DNA of 64,000 nt from Heliopora coerulea. Lineage: Eukaryota; Cnidaria; Anthozoa; Scleralcyonacea; Helioporidae. The notes below the pieces were generated by a model. The model was not told where the DNA came from. It searched no databases and worked only from the letters and a program-made list of their open reading frames with translations. The stretch is from assembly GCA_030142905.1 (NCBI GenBank), contig JASJOG010000353.1, positions 1-64,000 of the forward strand, in the 5' to 3' direction. The translations under genes were made by a program, and so were the position numbers. Below are positions 47,169 through 59,175 of the stretch, one piece after another; position 1 is the stretch's first letter, and the number at the start of each line of letters is the position of its first letter.

Positions 47169-47804
47169 TGCCATTAAACCAGCTCCAATTCCTCACCCAC
47201 ATTGGTGCTGCATTAATCCTTGTGATTGATGATATTGTCTTTTACATATTTCTTTTTTAATTTATGAATATTAATTAAATTGTGGATAGTACAATAATTC
47301 AAAGAAATTTAAGCATTTTACAAATATTGAACTCAAACAATTGGCTTCTTTTTTTTTTTGCTTATACTTTAACTTTTCTCTGTTAACTGGTGTATGTTCG
47401 AAGGGTAAGCAAATAATTTTATATCATGTATGTTTATTAAGGAATGAATAGAAATTATTATGCTGTAGATGACAGAAATTTTTGAGGAATTCATGCTGGA
47501 CTGCATTCTGTTGGATGGTTTTGTTCCCTTTGATATTACAAAAGGATACCCATGGGTTTTATGTTATTTTTAAAACAAGCAAATGTTCCATGTTTCATAA
47601 GGATCTTATTGAATAATGTTAATAAAGGAATTTTATTAGAATCAATATTTATTTGTGAGTTTAGCTGATTATAAACTACATGTGGTTTGTCATAGAATAA
47701 ATCAGTAGACATGAATGAATGGTCAATTGGCTAACCATAGACCACATTGTGATAAACTTTTTTATATTTGTGACGTGAAAGAATAATGTATTTCCTCATT
47801 TTAG
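47169..47804. other. AT-rich stretch, no supported gene
   Basis: It borders the THAP element and leads into the minus-strand 160-codon frame. No motif is recognised. Confidence 0.35.
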
Positions 47805-48287
47805 TTAAAAATTAAGCTTGTAAATTCTATTGATGTTGAATTCGATGTGTGGTTGAACAGTTTGAAAGATTAATTTACTGGAATCATTAAAGTAACCATC
47901 TACATTTGCATTCAATTTGAAGTTCATATTTGTTAAAGTTAATTTTTTCTGGTACATGTTTGTCGTTATGTTCTCCTCATGCTTGATGTTCCACATGCTG
48001 TGATTGTGCATGTTTACATAATCAGCATGATTATCCTTGACTAGCAAATATTGTATGATCTCACAGTCTTTGTTGTAGTTCGGGTGATCAAAGTTAGAAG
48101 TCATATCTTCTATTATTTTTTTTCCAATATTGATGTGTGCTGTGGTGAATAATTCAGGTTTGTGTACATCACCATCTATCATGTTGTAAAAATAACTCAT
48201 TCCAGATGTCCACAAGCATTCTTGGCAATAATATCCAACTTCCCTTCTGACAAGTGTTGAGTTGACTAGGTTTCTCACCGATGCCAT
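47805..48287 (-). CDS. Uninterrupted 160-aa ORF of unknown function
   Basis: The frame opens MASVRNLVNSTLVRREVGYY and continues CQECLWTSGMSYFYNMIDGD and IIQYLLVKDNHADYVN, ending FNINRIYKLNF. It lacks signal or membrane segments by eye. It is rich in Asn, Ile and Lys. I recognise no family. It is the longest intact frame in the Polinton-like region and shares its strand with the SET-like remnant, so it may be accessory cargo. Confidence 0.45.
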   Translation of the reverse strand: MASVRNLVNSTLVRREVGYYCQECLWTSGMSYFYNMIDGDVHKPELFTTAHINIGKKIIEDMTSNFDHPNYNKDCEIIQYLLVKDNHADYVNMHNHSMWNIKHEENITTNMYQKKLTLTNMNFKLNANVDGYFNDSSKLIFQTVQPHIEFNINRIYKLNF

Positions 48288-48954
48288 TTGTTCAATAGGT
48301 GTTTTATATTGTGATTTGGCATCTCTGTAAGTTGACTTTTATTATAAGACATTATAGTGGCAATGCAAGAACCAGGCAGAAAGCATAATCTTGTTAGGAA
48401 TATCAAAGCCCAGCATATAATTTTGAATAAACCCATAATAATATAGACATGAGTTATTGAAAAGTGTTTTTAATTTAACTAATGTTTTGTTGCCACTCCT
48501 GCAAAATCTTCAGAGTAAGTGATAAATTTACAAGGTGTTCTCGACTATATAATATTCTATTTACAATGACAGGAAGTAATTAACAGAAAGACTGGTGGTG
48601 GTTAAAACTGGTGAATAATTAAGTGTGTCATAAAGTGTATGCGTGAGAGAATCCAGGTGTGTATGTGTCAGAAAAAACATATAACAGGGAAAAAAAACGA
48701 ACAGTTTGAACAAGGTTAAAGGAAGGGAACTGATCTTGGTGTTGAGTGAAGGGTTTATTTGCATACCACATACAAACAAGATAAATTAATTTCCATTTGT
48801 CTGTTTTCTTATTCTCTCCAGTGTGGGTAATAATGACCCCCTTGTGACCAATAATCTTCACCAAATTTGGAAAAGATTTCTTCCCCAGGACAAATTAATC
48901 TACTTGTTTTTCCTACAACCACTTGTTCTTTGTTTGAATTTCAGATTATTTAAA

Positions 48955-49359
48955 TGAGGGTCTCAAGCATCATTGACGTATCTTAAAACACTATTGGTCA
49001 CTTTGTTTACATCAATGCGACAATCATTGAGACAATTACCATTGCAAATTGCATATCATGCTATTTCATCACCTTATTTGCAATTGATACCATGTGCTTC
49101 ATTTACAACCAGTGTAATGACCAATGGTCTGATTTGCATGAAAGGGTCTTTTGTAGGTGAATAACCCAAAACCAGCACTGGGCATTGTGGATTGTTTTAT
49201 ACTTATACATGAGTTGTCTTCCTTTCCTAGATGAATCCAGCATTTCTTGGTTCTACTAGTTCTTTTCCTACATTGTTCACCTTTTGGTGTGTTACTTTCG
49301 CATTCCTCTCCTTCTAAAAGGTTGTGCTGAGTTTGATATGAAATGGTAAATAAATTCAA
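48955..49359 (-). pseudogene. SET-domain-like fragment with upstream zinc-binding motif
   Basis: The minus-strand frame at 49359-49099 has EECESNTPKGEQCRKRTSRT followed by KKCWIHLGKED, a Cys/His pattern common in viral and giant-virus-like proteins. Then it reads AGFGLFTYKRPFHANQTIGH, which fits the start of a SET domain. Further down, after a stop, ICNGNCLNDCRID and SVLRYVNDA resemble the SET core, where an NH-type motif usually follows. The methyl-transfer role is the family's; the present copy is broken. Confidence 0.6.
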
Positions 49360-49409
49360 TTTAATTGGTAAAACATTGTTAGGAAAGTAAAATTATTAAA
49401 TAAGAATAA

Positions 49410-49655
49410 TTAACCGCAGTTGTGATAAGTTTTTATACCATCATGTTCAAACTTATGATCATCTCCAATTTTAATTATGTTCAATATCTTAGTTTCCATG
49501 GGTTCAGGTAAGTTGCAAATTTGATGTTTTAATAATTTTAGTCGTTCTTTGAGGACTTCTGTTGTATATGGGAAGATATTAATTAAGCCTGGTTTATCAT
49601 CTCCAGTTTCAAATTCTTTCAAACTTTCTTTGAATAAAACCATGGAGAATACCAC
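49410..49655 (-). CDS. Small minus-strand ORF next to the SET-like remnant
   Basis: The frame MVFSMVLFKESLKEFETGDD... is 81 aa, hydrophilic and probably helical. It includes LKERLKLLKHQICNLPEPME. No family is recognised. It may be an N-terminal part of the SET-like gene or a separate accessory gene. Confidence 0.3.
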   Translation of the reverse strand: MVFSMVLFKESLKEFETGDDKPGLINIFPYTTEVLKERLKLLKHQICNLPEPMETKILNIIKIGDDHKFEHDGIKTYHNCG

Positions 49656-51323
49656 ACAGGAATCAGTCTTTGAAGGTCATATATGATTTTTTTCTCGATT
49701 TTTGAGAGAATATGTTTCAATATCAACGTGTGAATTTTTCATGCATTGTTTCAGTAAAAATGCTTTTTTGAAATTAAATTTGGTTCATGTCTTTAGTTCA
49801 AAAGACATGCATATTGATTGTCCAGATGATGACATGAACGAGATAACTGATGCCAGAGGTAATTATAAAAGGCTGTCAAATGCACTGCTTTCTTCTTTTC
49901 AGTGCATGATCTTGAGGAGGAGAAGAAAAGAAAGAATTAGAAAAGCTCATAAGTCCAGCGAAGTCACAAAAACTGATTATTACAAGAGTGAACAAAACAT
50001 TTTACAGAATAGAAAAATTGAGTTTGGAAAAGTTTACAAAATTTAACATTGTCAATAATAGTTATGAATTGTTCGTGAAATTTGGAAATGGTGTCCATGT
50101 GTTAAATTTTGATGAAGCAATTGATAAAATAATGGAGATGATAGAAAGTTTAGCTAAGAGTCTTTTTTGATAAATTTACAAACACAATTTTCCACAGCTG
50201 TGCTTGAGTGACAAAACATATGTTAGTCGATACACTGAAAAAGTTCATGCAGAGTGCTAGACAAAAGGTGCTTTCAAATAGTCAGGTGACTATGTTTGTA
50301 ATTATGACTTATCCTGCCAAAATATCACCTAGAGAGGGCAAATGATGGCATATTTATAGGAATGTTGGCAAGGGTGATGACGTTTATGGTCGTGTAAGAG
50401 CTGTGGATTTGAATAAAGAAGAGTAAAATTAGGTAGTTATTTGATCTATTACAAATAATTGTAAAAAACAATATTGTAAGTTGTGATTATTTCGATTTGA
50501 AAAGTTTAAGCGATGGTGTAGTTCTTGGGAAGGCAAGACTTACATATTTTGTGAACAATTACATTACTACTGTGCAATGGATGTGAAATTTTTGAACATG
50601 ATCTTCGATTTGGTGAGCATATGCGCCTTTTACAACAAAACCTGTATGATGATTGCCAGTCTTGCTTTGAAAACATTTCATACAAAATTTATGAAAAAGA
50701 ATACCGTGGGAATAATACCTGCCTTAGGCTATCGTGATTGCATTGATTTGGTTGCAAATTTTTATTCCAAACTGACCGGATGGGGAGAAAAGAAAATTAA
50801 CAGTCACTATGTTGATGGGTACAATCCTGATAAGAAATGTGTTTCAATTTGAATGAATACAATTAAGTTTTGAACAAAAAAATTCAATCATCTCCTTCAA
50901 AACACCCGATGTTCTACTTTCAAATTGATGAAATTGGGATGCAAGTTTTGAAAATATTATCAATTGATGCAAAAGGAAATTTTGCAGAAAAAGATTGAGT
51001 TTTGTCACGTGATCCTATTAAACCCTCAAGATTCCTTGTTCAGGGGGAGAACAAGCCCTGCAGTGTTGTACAAAACATGTTCTGACAAACAAAAATGTCT
51101 ATATCAATTTTATGTCTTTAAACCCATATGTTCAAAAGTACATTTCTATCTAATCGGCCATCCTAAGGTGTACATTGGTGAAGAGCGTGACAATTTGGAA
51201 GTTTCTAAAATTTTTCGATTAATTAAATGTAAAATATTACCTCCAAAAAATTTGTTTCCAGTCTTACCTTCGATAACTGCAGGTACATTGATTTTTGTTT
51301 ATGTTGAACCTGTGCTAATTTAA

Positions 51324-53492
51324 CCCTATTCTGGGCAGGGGTAGGTAAAACTACCTACCCCTCATGAGTTTTGTAAATATTCTCTCAATGCCATTGAACT
51401 TGAGGCTGGTGTTCCCTGACTTTTACTATTTTTTTTTCGAGAAAGATTTCCCCAGAGCTTCAATTGGTATCTACAACTCTATTGTGAGATATAGGCCATT
51501 GCTCAAAACTACCCCTACCAAATTTCTGTGTCTAAAAAAATTAAGTTTGGAAAAAATCTAAATTTCCATAAAAAACTAACCACTAATGATATCAATTTGA
51601 AACTTCGACCAGTTGTTAACTACCCGACTTAGATTTGTTTGACGTCGAAAAATCACGTCATTTCCTGTTTTTTTTTTTATCCGATTTTTTCAATTATCTT
51701 ACTCTTGCATGATGCATAGTGGTTGATTTTTTTGCATTTCAATAGCTACATGTCCCAAAAAAAGTGCCTTGAAAATTTCAAGGTGTTTCCTTGATCAGAA
51801 CTTGAGATATTCACTTCTGTTTTCATTGGCCGATATTCAAATTTTTCACTTTTTCAATAGCATTTGTTACTGAGACTGTAACTTTATAATCAACGAAGGA
51901 TAGATGATATTTACTTTGAATTTTCATCACCTATTTGATGTGGCATCAGTTTTCAGTTACAGCATTCATATGCTAGTGACGTCATTGGCGTCCTATGTCA
52001 ATTTGATGTCAACTTTATGGTATGTGGAAAATATTGTTTGAATGCTTGATGGGATTTACATACAAGGGAATGTAAGGGTCGAAGGGGAATTCCCTCTAAC
52101 ACCCATAAACTGCTAAGAAACAGTGTGCATGTGTGCATAGGAGATGATAGCAGTTTGTCAAATGTTGTGAAAGAGACTTGTGGCTTTCAATTTCACTCCA
52201 GATTCATTGTGTAATGCTGAAACTGCAATAGAATTCTTTCTTTTAGGAAAACTAAATATGTAATGGAGTAATGTCGAGAAGACAAAGGCTAACAGAACCT
52301 GTGAAGCAGAAACTTCTAAAAGATTTCTACAAAGAATTGTATGATGGACGTGATTTCCATGGTTATGACCACGAAAACTTATTGTCAGAGAGTGATGCTA
52401 GTGACAATGAAGATAAGGAAATCAAGCCCGTGGTTGCAAATGGGACTCACTTTGAAGTTGATAAAATTGATGAGAACTTGGATAAAGACCTCCCAGAGAA
52501 TGAAAGAGATGTTGTGGAAATGGCCATACCGAGAAATCAGTAATTCCATTCTACCGTGGAACTTTGCAATCCCAACAATTACAAAACTGTGCAAGAGGTT
52601 CCAAATGAAAGATTTGTGTGTAAGAACAAAAAAGGAGATAGTGTAGAGTGGACAACAAACCAACCAACAGCAGACACCAACCCACAAAATGAAATATGAA
52701 TCTTACAAAAATAACATTATTTCACAAAAGAGCTCAGGAGATTTTTGAAAATAATGACAAGATAGCTCACTGTGGACTGATGTCCTTGGAATTTTCTATT
52801 TACATGCTGCAATAAAACTGACCGGTAGCAGTATCGATACTGTATTTCACCACAAGAGTTCACACAACATATTCACCACCACAATGCCACAAAAACGGTT
52901 TAGCTTCTTATCCTGTTTCATAGAGTACAACGAATATGAGTCACAAGCAGAAAGAATTCTGAGATTATTTTGAAGACAACGAAAGATTTCTTCTGTGCCA
53001 CAGTCCTTCTGAGCATCTGGCCACAGATGAAACACTCTATCCTTATAAAGGAAGGATAGGATTCAAGCAATATAACTCAAAGAAGCCCACCAAGTACAGT
53101 CTATTATATCATAGCTTGTGTGACTCAACAGTGCAGTATACATACTACTCATTACCATATGCTTGGAAGCCAGAGAATCCCAATGCTCATTATGTTACTG
53201 GAATAGATAATTACACGAAGTACCTCGTTGAAAATGCGATCCGAGTTAGTGGTGTAGCCGGTCTAAAAGGTAGAAACATTGGCCTGGATTGTTACTTTAC
53301 ATCCCTAGCAATTGCCGATTGGTGCCTAACGAAAGGCATAACAATAACAGGTAACTTACAGAAAGATAGAATCGGCATTGTGACAGAGAGGAAGGGACGA
53401 AAGTCAACCATGTGGTGTTATAATGAAAACCAACAAGCAGTTCAGGAGATAGATGGGGTAGGTAGTTTTACCTACCCCCACCCAGAATAGGG
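51324..53492 (+). mobile_element. piggyBac-type DNA transposon
   Basis: TTAA lies on both sides (51320-51323 and 53493-53496). The ends CCCTATTCTGGG...CCCAGAATAGGG are inverted repeats that extend about 38 bp. Each contains a 10-bp hairpin GGGGTAGGTA...TACCTACCCC. The element is 2169 bp and holds a broken plus-strand transposase. It interrupts the DNA polymerase B remnant. Confidence 0.95.
52271..53460 (+). pseudogene. piggyBac transposase, 3'-deleted
   Basis: The start MSRRQRLTEPVKQKLLKDFY leads to an acidic N-terminus (ESDASDNEDKEI). After breaks between 52540 and 52990 it resumes HLATDETLYPYKGRIGFKQY and KKPTKYSLLYHSLCD, the region of the first catalytic Asp. Then it reads KGRNIGLDCYFTSLAIADWC (second Asp) and TITGNLQKDRIGI. 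The frame then runs straight into the right inverted repeat. The third Asp and the Cys-rich C-terminal domain are gone, so the copy is non-autonomous. Confidence 0.9.
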
Positions 53493-54329
53493 TTAAAGCA
53501 TTCCATCTGCAAACATGGTGAAGGGGAGCGATGTTTGCAAGCAATGTGGACAAATGTCGAGGTTCAAAAGGCACTTGAACACAGTTACAAAATAATGAAA
53601 TTTATGACGAAAAAAAAAGGGGAGAATATTTTTGAAGATTACATGAACATATTTTTTACAGTAAAACAATAATCAAGCAGTATTCTGACAGTTCAGTCAA
53701 TGAAGAACTGGTGGATGAATTTGTAAGAGGTTGTTGTGATCATGAGGGTATAACACTTGAAAGAGAAAAATTGGTAAAGAATCTGGGATTGTGTACAATA
53801 GCCAAAGCTATATTGAATTCTTTTGTAAAGTTTGTCAATGATTATGAACAATTGTTCATGTTAAACTGGATTTTGTCCCAAAAGACTATTCTGTGAAACC
53901 ATTGAAGACTGGGAATGTGATAATTTCTGGTTTTGTCACCAGCTATGTGTGTTTGCACTTATTTGAACATGTTGAGAGAGAGAGGGTTATACAGATTTGG
54001 TCATTTATACTTCTGGCAAAGGACAACAAGAGCTTGAGGAATTTTGGTCCACCAGTCCCAAATGTTATTCGTTTAAAATTAATAAAAATCGAGAAATAAT
54101 TAATGTGAAAGGGTTTAGTTTAAAAGGTGATGCCAAAAACAAATATTCATTTGAAAAAATTAAATGATGTGTGGATGACAAGAAACATAATATTGAGGTT
54201 GAGTATAAGGAATTCGTTACATGAAACATTCAACAAATGGTACACACAGAAACCAAAAAATTTCAATTTACTTTTGACAAATTAATTGTATTGGACGATT
54301 TTACAATGGTGCTGTTTGGTTTTGTTTTG

Positions 54330-54904
54330 GACGACTGATATTTATGACGTGATGATTCCATTTCAACACCCATTTATGATGACAGTTTGTGGTCCAAGTC
54401 AGTGGTAAAACTTCTTTGATATTTTGTTTGATCGAGAATATCGAGAGAATTATCTTACCTGTGCCAAAACAGATAGTCTATTCGCAGAAATGAAAAACAT
54501 TTACAAAAGAAAAAAGAAATTGGGGCTGTTAGAGTCACTTACTGTGAGAAAGACATTCCCTCTTTGAGTGACATTTCAGAATTGCTTATTTTGGATGATT
54601 TGATGCTGGTCGCAACAAGTTATTGAAGTTCAATAGCTTAGCAACGAAAGATTGTCATCGTCTAAATACAAGTATTATGTTTGTCTGTCAAGATATATTG
54701 TATAGTGATGGGAAATTAAGACAGGTGAAAAGCAATAGCAAATATTTTCTGATGTTTGACAATGAAGGTGACCAGCAAAATAGATGTATTAGAGATGGCT
54801 GTAAATATTTGGTGTTTGATAATGATCCAAAGAATCCCAATAATGCAAGAGTAAGGACAAACATATATGTATTTCACCAAAAAAGAACTGAAGTGTATAT
54901 TTAA
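54330..54904 (+). pseudogene. FtsK/HerA-type packaging ATPase of a Polinton-like element
   Basis: A Walker A-like GPS...GKTS lies near 54391-54415 and is split by a frameshift. The Walker B region reads ISELLILDDLM near 54575-54606. The intact frame from 54623 has ATKDCHRLNTSIMFVCQDIL and VKSNSKYFLMFDN, a pattern common to this ATPase group (sensor Q before the loop). Genome packaging is the family role. The gene follows polymerase B on the same strand and faces the minus-strand protease, a usual Polinton arrangement. Confidence 0.65.
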
Positions 54905-55039
54905 TAGAAACAGAATGCACATGAAATATAAGATTTATTACATTTTTAAATATATCCTCTTGTAAAAAAATAAATCGTTTGCAACAAGAGATTGTTTTCA
55001 TTGTGGGAACTTGAAATTTCTACCCTGGCATTTTAGATA

Positions 55040-55330
55040 TAAGTTTTACAAGCACCACCCCTGCAAGTAAAGCTGATTGGAGATTGAAGGGGTTTATTTC
55101 TTTCCAATATGTTCTGTAAAAATCTTGAGTTTGACCAAAACTGTCAAAAATATATATAAGGCAACCCAGTGTTCACCGTTTTTTTTTTCTTTTTATCAGT
55201 ATTCTAACTCCAACAACAAATTTTCTTATCGTGGTGCATGGAGGATTTGATGTCTGCTGGAAAAGTACCGAAAAAATAACAATTCAATGGTGTTACACTG
55301 AATGCCAAATTGTCAATTTCATAATAAAGT
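55040..55330 (-). pseudogene. Adenain-like cysteine protease remnant
   Basis: On the minus strand, near 55160-55240, TDKKKKNGEHWVALYI contains the GxHW motif around the catalytic His of adenovirus-type proteases. FDSFGQTQDFY follows in another frame, near the acidic residue. Upstream is FFGTFPADIKSS. The catalytic Cys region is not clear. Polintons encode such a protease for capsid maturation. At least one frameshift is present. Confidence 0.6.
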
Positions 55331-55469
55331 TCAATAGGGTCTCTCTCAAAACATTCTTCTCTGTATAGGGTATTGTAGATGTCACAGGGGTATTAGGTAA
55401 ATTGACATAATTGAAGGTTTCTTATCAATGATGCCGGTAATTTTTCTTTAAGTTCTCATAAAACATTTT

Positions 55470-56415
55470 TACGTTTGTTTTCTGATAGAGCGAACGAACT
55501 TGGTCTTGTTATATTTTTTCCCAAAATCGTACATAATGTCATTGTAGTTCACATCCAACACCTTCCCGGGGGGAATGCCATTCTTTGCACCTTCTCTTTT
55601 TAAGAAATTATTTAAACTTAATTGTCCTGTTGTTAGATCTGATAATTCTTCAGTCTTCTTCTGTCCTTCTTAGTTGACCAGCCAATCCTTTATTTTTTGT
55701 TATGTAATGAATTAAATCAGTATCTTTCCCTACTGCATCACTATTCTGTGATGATTTGAAGTACTTCTGTTAAATCAGGATCTTTCAGTTCTTGCATGGT
55801 CTGGTTATTTTCAATTGCAGTATTTTATGTAATTTTAAATATCTATATGCTTTCTTTAATATGTTTAGAACTCTAAAATTTTAAACCAAAATAATTTTTT
55901 CATTTTTTGTTTTAAATTTAGCCCTGCTCAAGTTTTCTATTAAAAAGTAATTGGAGTCTGGCATTTTTAATGGGGACATGTTTGTTTACAATTCCTCTAC
56001 ATAATTTTTTAATTTTTTCATAAAACGTGCTCCCTCTTTGTAATCATAGTGCAGATAAATTTTGAGTTGTGACATAAAATTTAATTTTTTCTTCTTTTCT
56101 TTCTGTAAAAGTCCTTGAATTAAATCAAGGATTAATGTCTGGGTTGTAGTGTTATCATTGTCTCTGTCATTAATACTATGATGTTCAATGTTTTTGATTT
56201 CTTATTGAAATTATCATCAATAGTAGTTACACCATTAAGGTTGGGAGTAGCAGCATTACAATCAGCATCATCAATTTTATTTGAAATCAAATATTGTTTC
56301 ATTTGAGAATTCCATTTTATTCAATCAGAAACAGTCTTTTTATAGTAATAACATTCTTTCTGTTTTATTGTTTTCACCATGCCAAAGTGATGTTATTTCC
56401 TTCTTCGGAGGCATT
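55470..56415 (-). pseudogene. Unidentified minus-strand frames upstream of the protease
   Basis: From MPPKKEITSLWHGENNK (about 56413) the strand holds short frames. They include GARFMKKLKNYVEEL and, near 55490-55620, FLKREGAKNGIPPGKVLDVN. They are rich in Lys and Asn. The position between capsid gene and protease fits a Polinton minor protein, but I cannot assign it. Confidence 0.35.
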
Positions 56416-56443
56416 TTATAAATATGTAGTTAGATAGAAGTTA

Positions 56444-57640
56444 TTACAGCATTTGAAATGATTGGATAAGAATGAAATTTGATCCAATTGGGTTGAAAAT
56501 TAATATGTGTATATTAAGTATGGAATTTGATCTATTCTGAAATTCACCAATATAGAAAATTGTCACATCTTGATTATTTTGTTGGAATTGCATTTCAACT
56601 CTTAAATTACCTGTCAGAGCTGTCGGCAGAACACGAAGATTACCATCTGTCAGTATCAAATCCACACCGATTATTGGAAAATCCTTCAGGTAGTCTGCAT
56701 AGCTGAAGGGCATTTCTTCAAATGATCGATGAAGTGTTTGACATAATGCAATATATACTTCTTGTGATCAATCAGTTGTTCTTCCTACTTTCCTTTTCCA
56801 TTGATGGAAACTTGAAAATTGGAAATATGCTCCCAGCATAGTCATAATGCATTGTGATTAGCATCCCCATTGAAATTATGTTGACAAACGAGAACAAAAA
56901 GATGATAGGGTGTTGAACCTGTAAATATGTCATTATCTTGGTGATTTTTTGTCACAGTATGATATTGTGTAATATAATATTTGGGTGCTTCTTCTTGAGT
57001 CATGGTTTTGTTTAAAGCTTGTTTTATCATATTATTCGGCTCAACATATTTTAATAAAAGTTTAAAATCAGAAATTTTAACATTCAGGTTGTCCACTGCA
57101 GCATTGAGGGTATTTGATTGATTGTCAGCAAGAGTGTTACAGCTATAATTAGCACCACCATCTTTATTAATCATAAAAATCACACAATTGCTTGCTCTTA
57201 CCAATTTTAACTTAATTTATGGAGGGTAAATATTTATCTCCATCATTAAAGAATGTAGAATTACATTTACCCATGATAAGATGGTTTTGGGAATTTAAAA
57301 ATAGTGCAGTTAATTTTCCCTGGCCAAGATTAGCAGCAGCAGCATTTGTGTCTTTCATGGTGTCAAATTCACCTGCAGCATCCAAAATACCACAATTAAT
57401 GTTTTCAATGTATTTATTTTCATGAATAGCATCTCTTGTCAAAGTTATATACATCAGTGATATCGAGGGGCACCCCTTCCAACCACCACAATTGAAACTG
57501 CCAAGGCAAAACATTAAATCTGCTATCTTGATGCATGTTCACACTATTATATTGAATTCTTATCTTTCTGTAAAAATAACAATCATTTAAATCCATAACT
57601 GAACCCAATTGCACCGATTTCAAAAAAACGTATTGATTTG
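56444..57640 (-). pseudogene. Major-capsid-like protein remnant (Polinton/adintovirus type)
   Basis: The minus-strand blocks in order are FRKIRIQYNSVNMHQD-type residues near 57560, INCGILDAAGEFDTMKD near 57400, and STPYHLFVLVCQHNF near 56900. Last comes MPFSYADYLKDFPIIGVDLI followed by LTGNLRVEMQFQQNN at 56713-56600. The final block (a D-L region, a hydrophobic strand, then G-L-R) is typical of the C-terminal part of double-jelly-roll capsid proteins that resemble C. elegans F54H12.2. Four frames with stops between them make it a pseudogene. Confidence 0.6.
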
Positions 57641-57872
57641 GAGTGATTTAATCATAAACTCTATTCATGAATACATTATTAAACGGAATTGGTTAAAAAA
57701 TAGGCATCGGTCCCATGAATAATTTATCATGATCATCAATTTCTTGTTGGTTTTCTAATTTCTGTTCCAATTTTTCGACATCTTCAGCAGCTCTGAATAC
57801 CTTTCCAGGCATTTTTTATTTTATGTTATCAGTGTATGAAAATGAAAAAATGAAAGTGATTTCATTAACTTT

Positions 57873-58088
57873 TTATGTTGTGAAATTGTCTTTTTTTTTT
57901 TCTAAGCAGGTACCACTTCTTTGATGGGGAGTCATATTACATGGTGTTCCAGAGCACATCTGTTCATACACATGGGTCATATTCAGTTTAATTTTCTTTT
58001 CAACTACAAATTTGTTATTCCTGACTCCTTGTCCTTGTCTTTTTTCTTTTAATAATTCCACATAATCCTCAACTGACAGTAACCTCAT
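57873..58088 (-). CDS. Small Lys-rich ORF between capsid genes
   Basis: The frame MRLLSVEDYVELLKEKRQGQ... is 71 aa, with GVRNNKFVVEKKIKLN and a Cys-containing tail. No family is recognised. Its placement suggests a small structural or core protein of the same element. Confidence 0.3.
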   Translation of the reverse strand: MRLLSVEDYVELLKEKRQGQGVRNNKFVVEKKIKLNMTHVYEQMCSGTPCNMTPHQRSGTCLEKKKDNFTT

Positions 58089-58582
58089 GATAAATATTGA
58101 AATAAAATGTAATTTTTTATCTGTTTTTGATTTATGGATAAGTATTATAAATTAAATAAAACTCCAATATTTCTTTTGAATGTGTAGAATCGGTTATCAT
58201 AAACAACAGTAAAACTCATACTTCTGATTTATTTATACTTTCGATCACATTTTGCTCATCAATTGCTGCAAACAATTGTTTCTTAAACAAGATAATTTGT
58301 GAGGTGTTATTATCGTCAGAAATTTTATTGTCTTTGATGTTGATAATTTGAGTATTTGAAAAGGCAGGATGAATTATGTCACCTTTCTTCTTGAGTTCTG
58401 AAAAATCAATTTTTCATGCAAAATAAAAGTTGAAAGAATCTTGAACATTCTCCATCTCCACAGCTTTCAGTTTTGCAAAAACTTTTTGTGGCATTCTTGA
58501 TCTCACTTAATAAAAAAATTCAATTAAATTTTATACAATTCTATTATTATTCAACCATTTTTCTCATTTAAACATATTTACA

Positions 58583-58861
58583 TTACTTTACTGTCACATT
58601 GATGATTACTTTTCCAGAATCAAGAGGAACTAGTTTATCAGTGACAGTTTTCACCTGAATACCAAATTGATTATGGTAACTGGTTTGTAATTTACATTTA
58701 TGATTGGTCAGGATATATACCCCTACATTACTGGAACCTTGTTCATCCCATGAAATGGGAACAGTCAATAACAACTTTGTTGTTTCTGTTCCAAATTCGA
58801 TTGGTTCAATCTGATCACAATACATATACAAGAAATTCAAGCCATCATTTACGGTAAGCAA
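58583..58861 (-). pseudogene. Capsid-associated (penton/minor capsid-like) fragment
   Basis: The frame MLTVNDGLNFLYMYCDQIEP continues IEFGTETTKLLLTVPISWDE and ends TDKLVPLDSGKVIINVTVK. The YCD..EP..G.....LL..VP pattern followed by a terminal strand with VP...GK recalls a capsid-region protein often found beside the F54H12.2-like gene in Polinton-type elements. The N-terminal part is missing. The name of the protein in that system is uncertain to me. Confidence 0.45.
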
Positions 58862-59175
58862 AATGGTGCAACATTGAACACATATTCACATTCAAAAAAA
58901 TGTGTTTGTATTCAACAAATCCCAGATGCATTCACATAGACTGATTTTTTACAGGTCGCTTATAGCAAATGGCAGATTCTCTTTGAGAGGAGATTCAAGC
59001 TTGTATATGAGCTCAAAAGAAGTACTAACAGACAAGTTAATAATCAAACACTGGTAGAATGTACTTGGTTCAGCATCACAAGCTCACAGCCAGATTGACA
59101 GACATAGAATGCCTCAGATACCTTCAAGTTCTGGAATCTCCAAAGACCTGTACCTGGTCATCCTCTTCATTTTAG

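Larger units (their letters stand above)
49990..54170 (+). pseudogene. Protein-primed-type DNA polymerase B of a Polinton-like element, split by piggyBac
   Basis: The N-terminal part (49990-50410) reads NSYELFVKFGNGVHVLNFDE. The exonuclease-side part at 50577 reads MDVKFLNMIFDL and KNTVGIIPALGYR, with YVDGYNPDKKC near 50820. Next is RGRTSPAVLYKTCSDKQKC and FRLIKCKILPPKNLFPVLP up to the piggyBac boundary. After it come ICKHGEGERCL, VEVQKALEHSYK, SSVNEELVDEF and the palm region GNVIISGFVTSYVCLHLFE. The order matches Polinton/adintovirus polymerase B. The catalytic Asp-rich palm motif after HVERERV is disturbed by a frame change. It is old and dead. Confidence 0.72.

Noticed and set aside
39660..58861. 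Polinton integrase (rve type)
   Set aside because: I looked on both strands and found no D,D35E-like blocks outside the Gypsy element; the gene may be lost or outside recognition.
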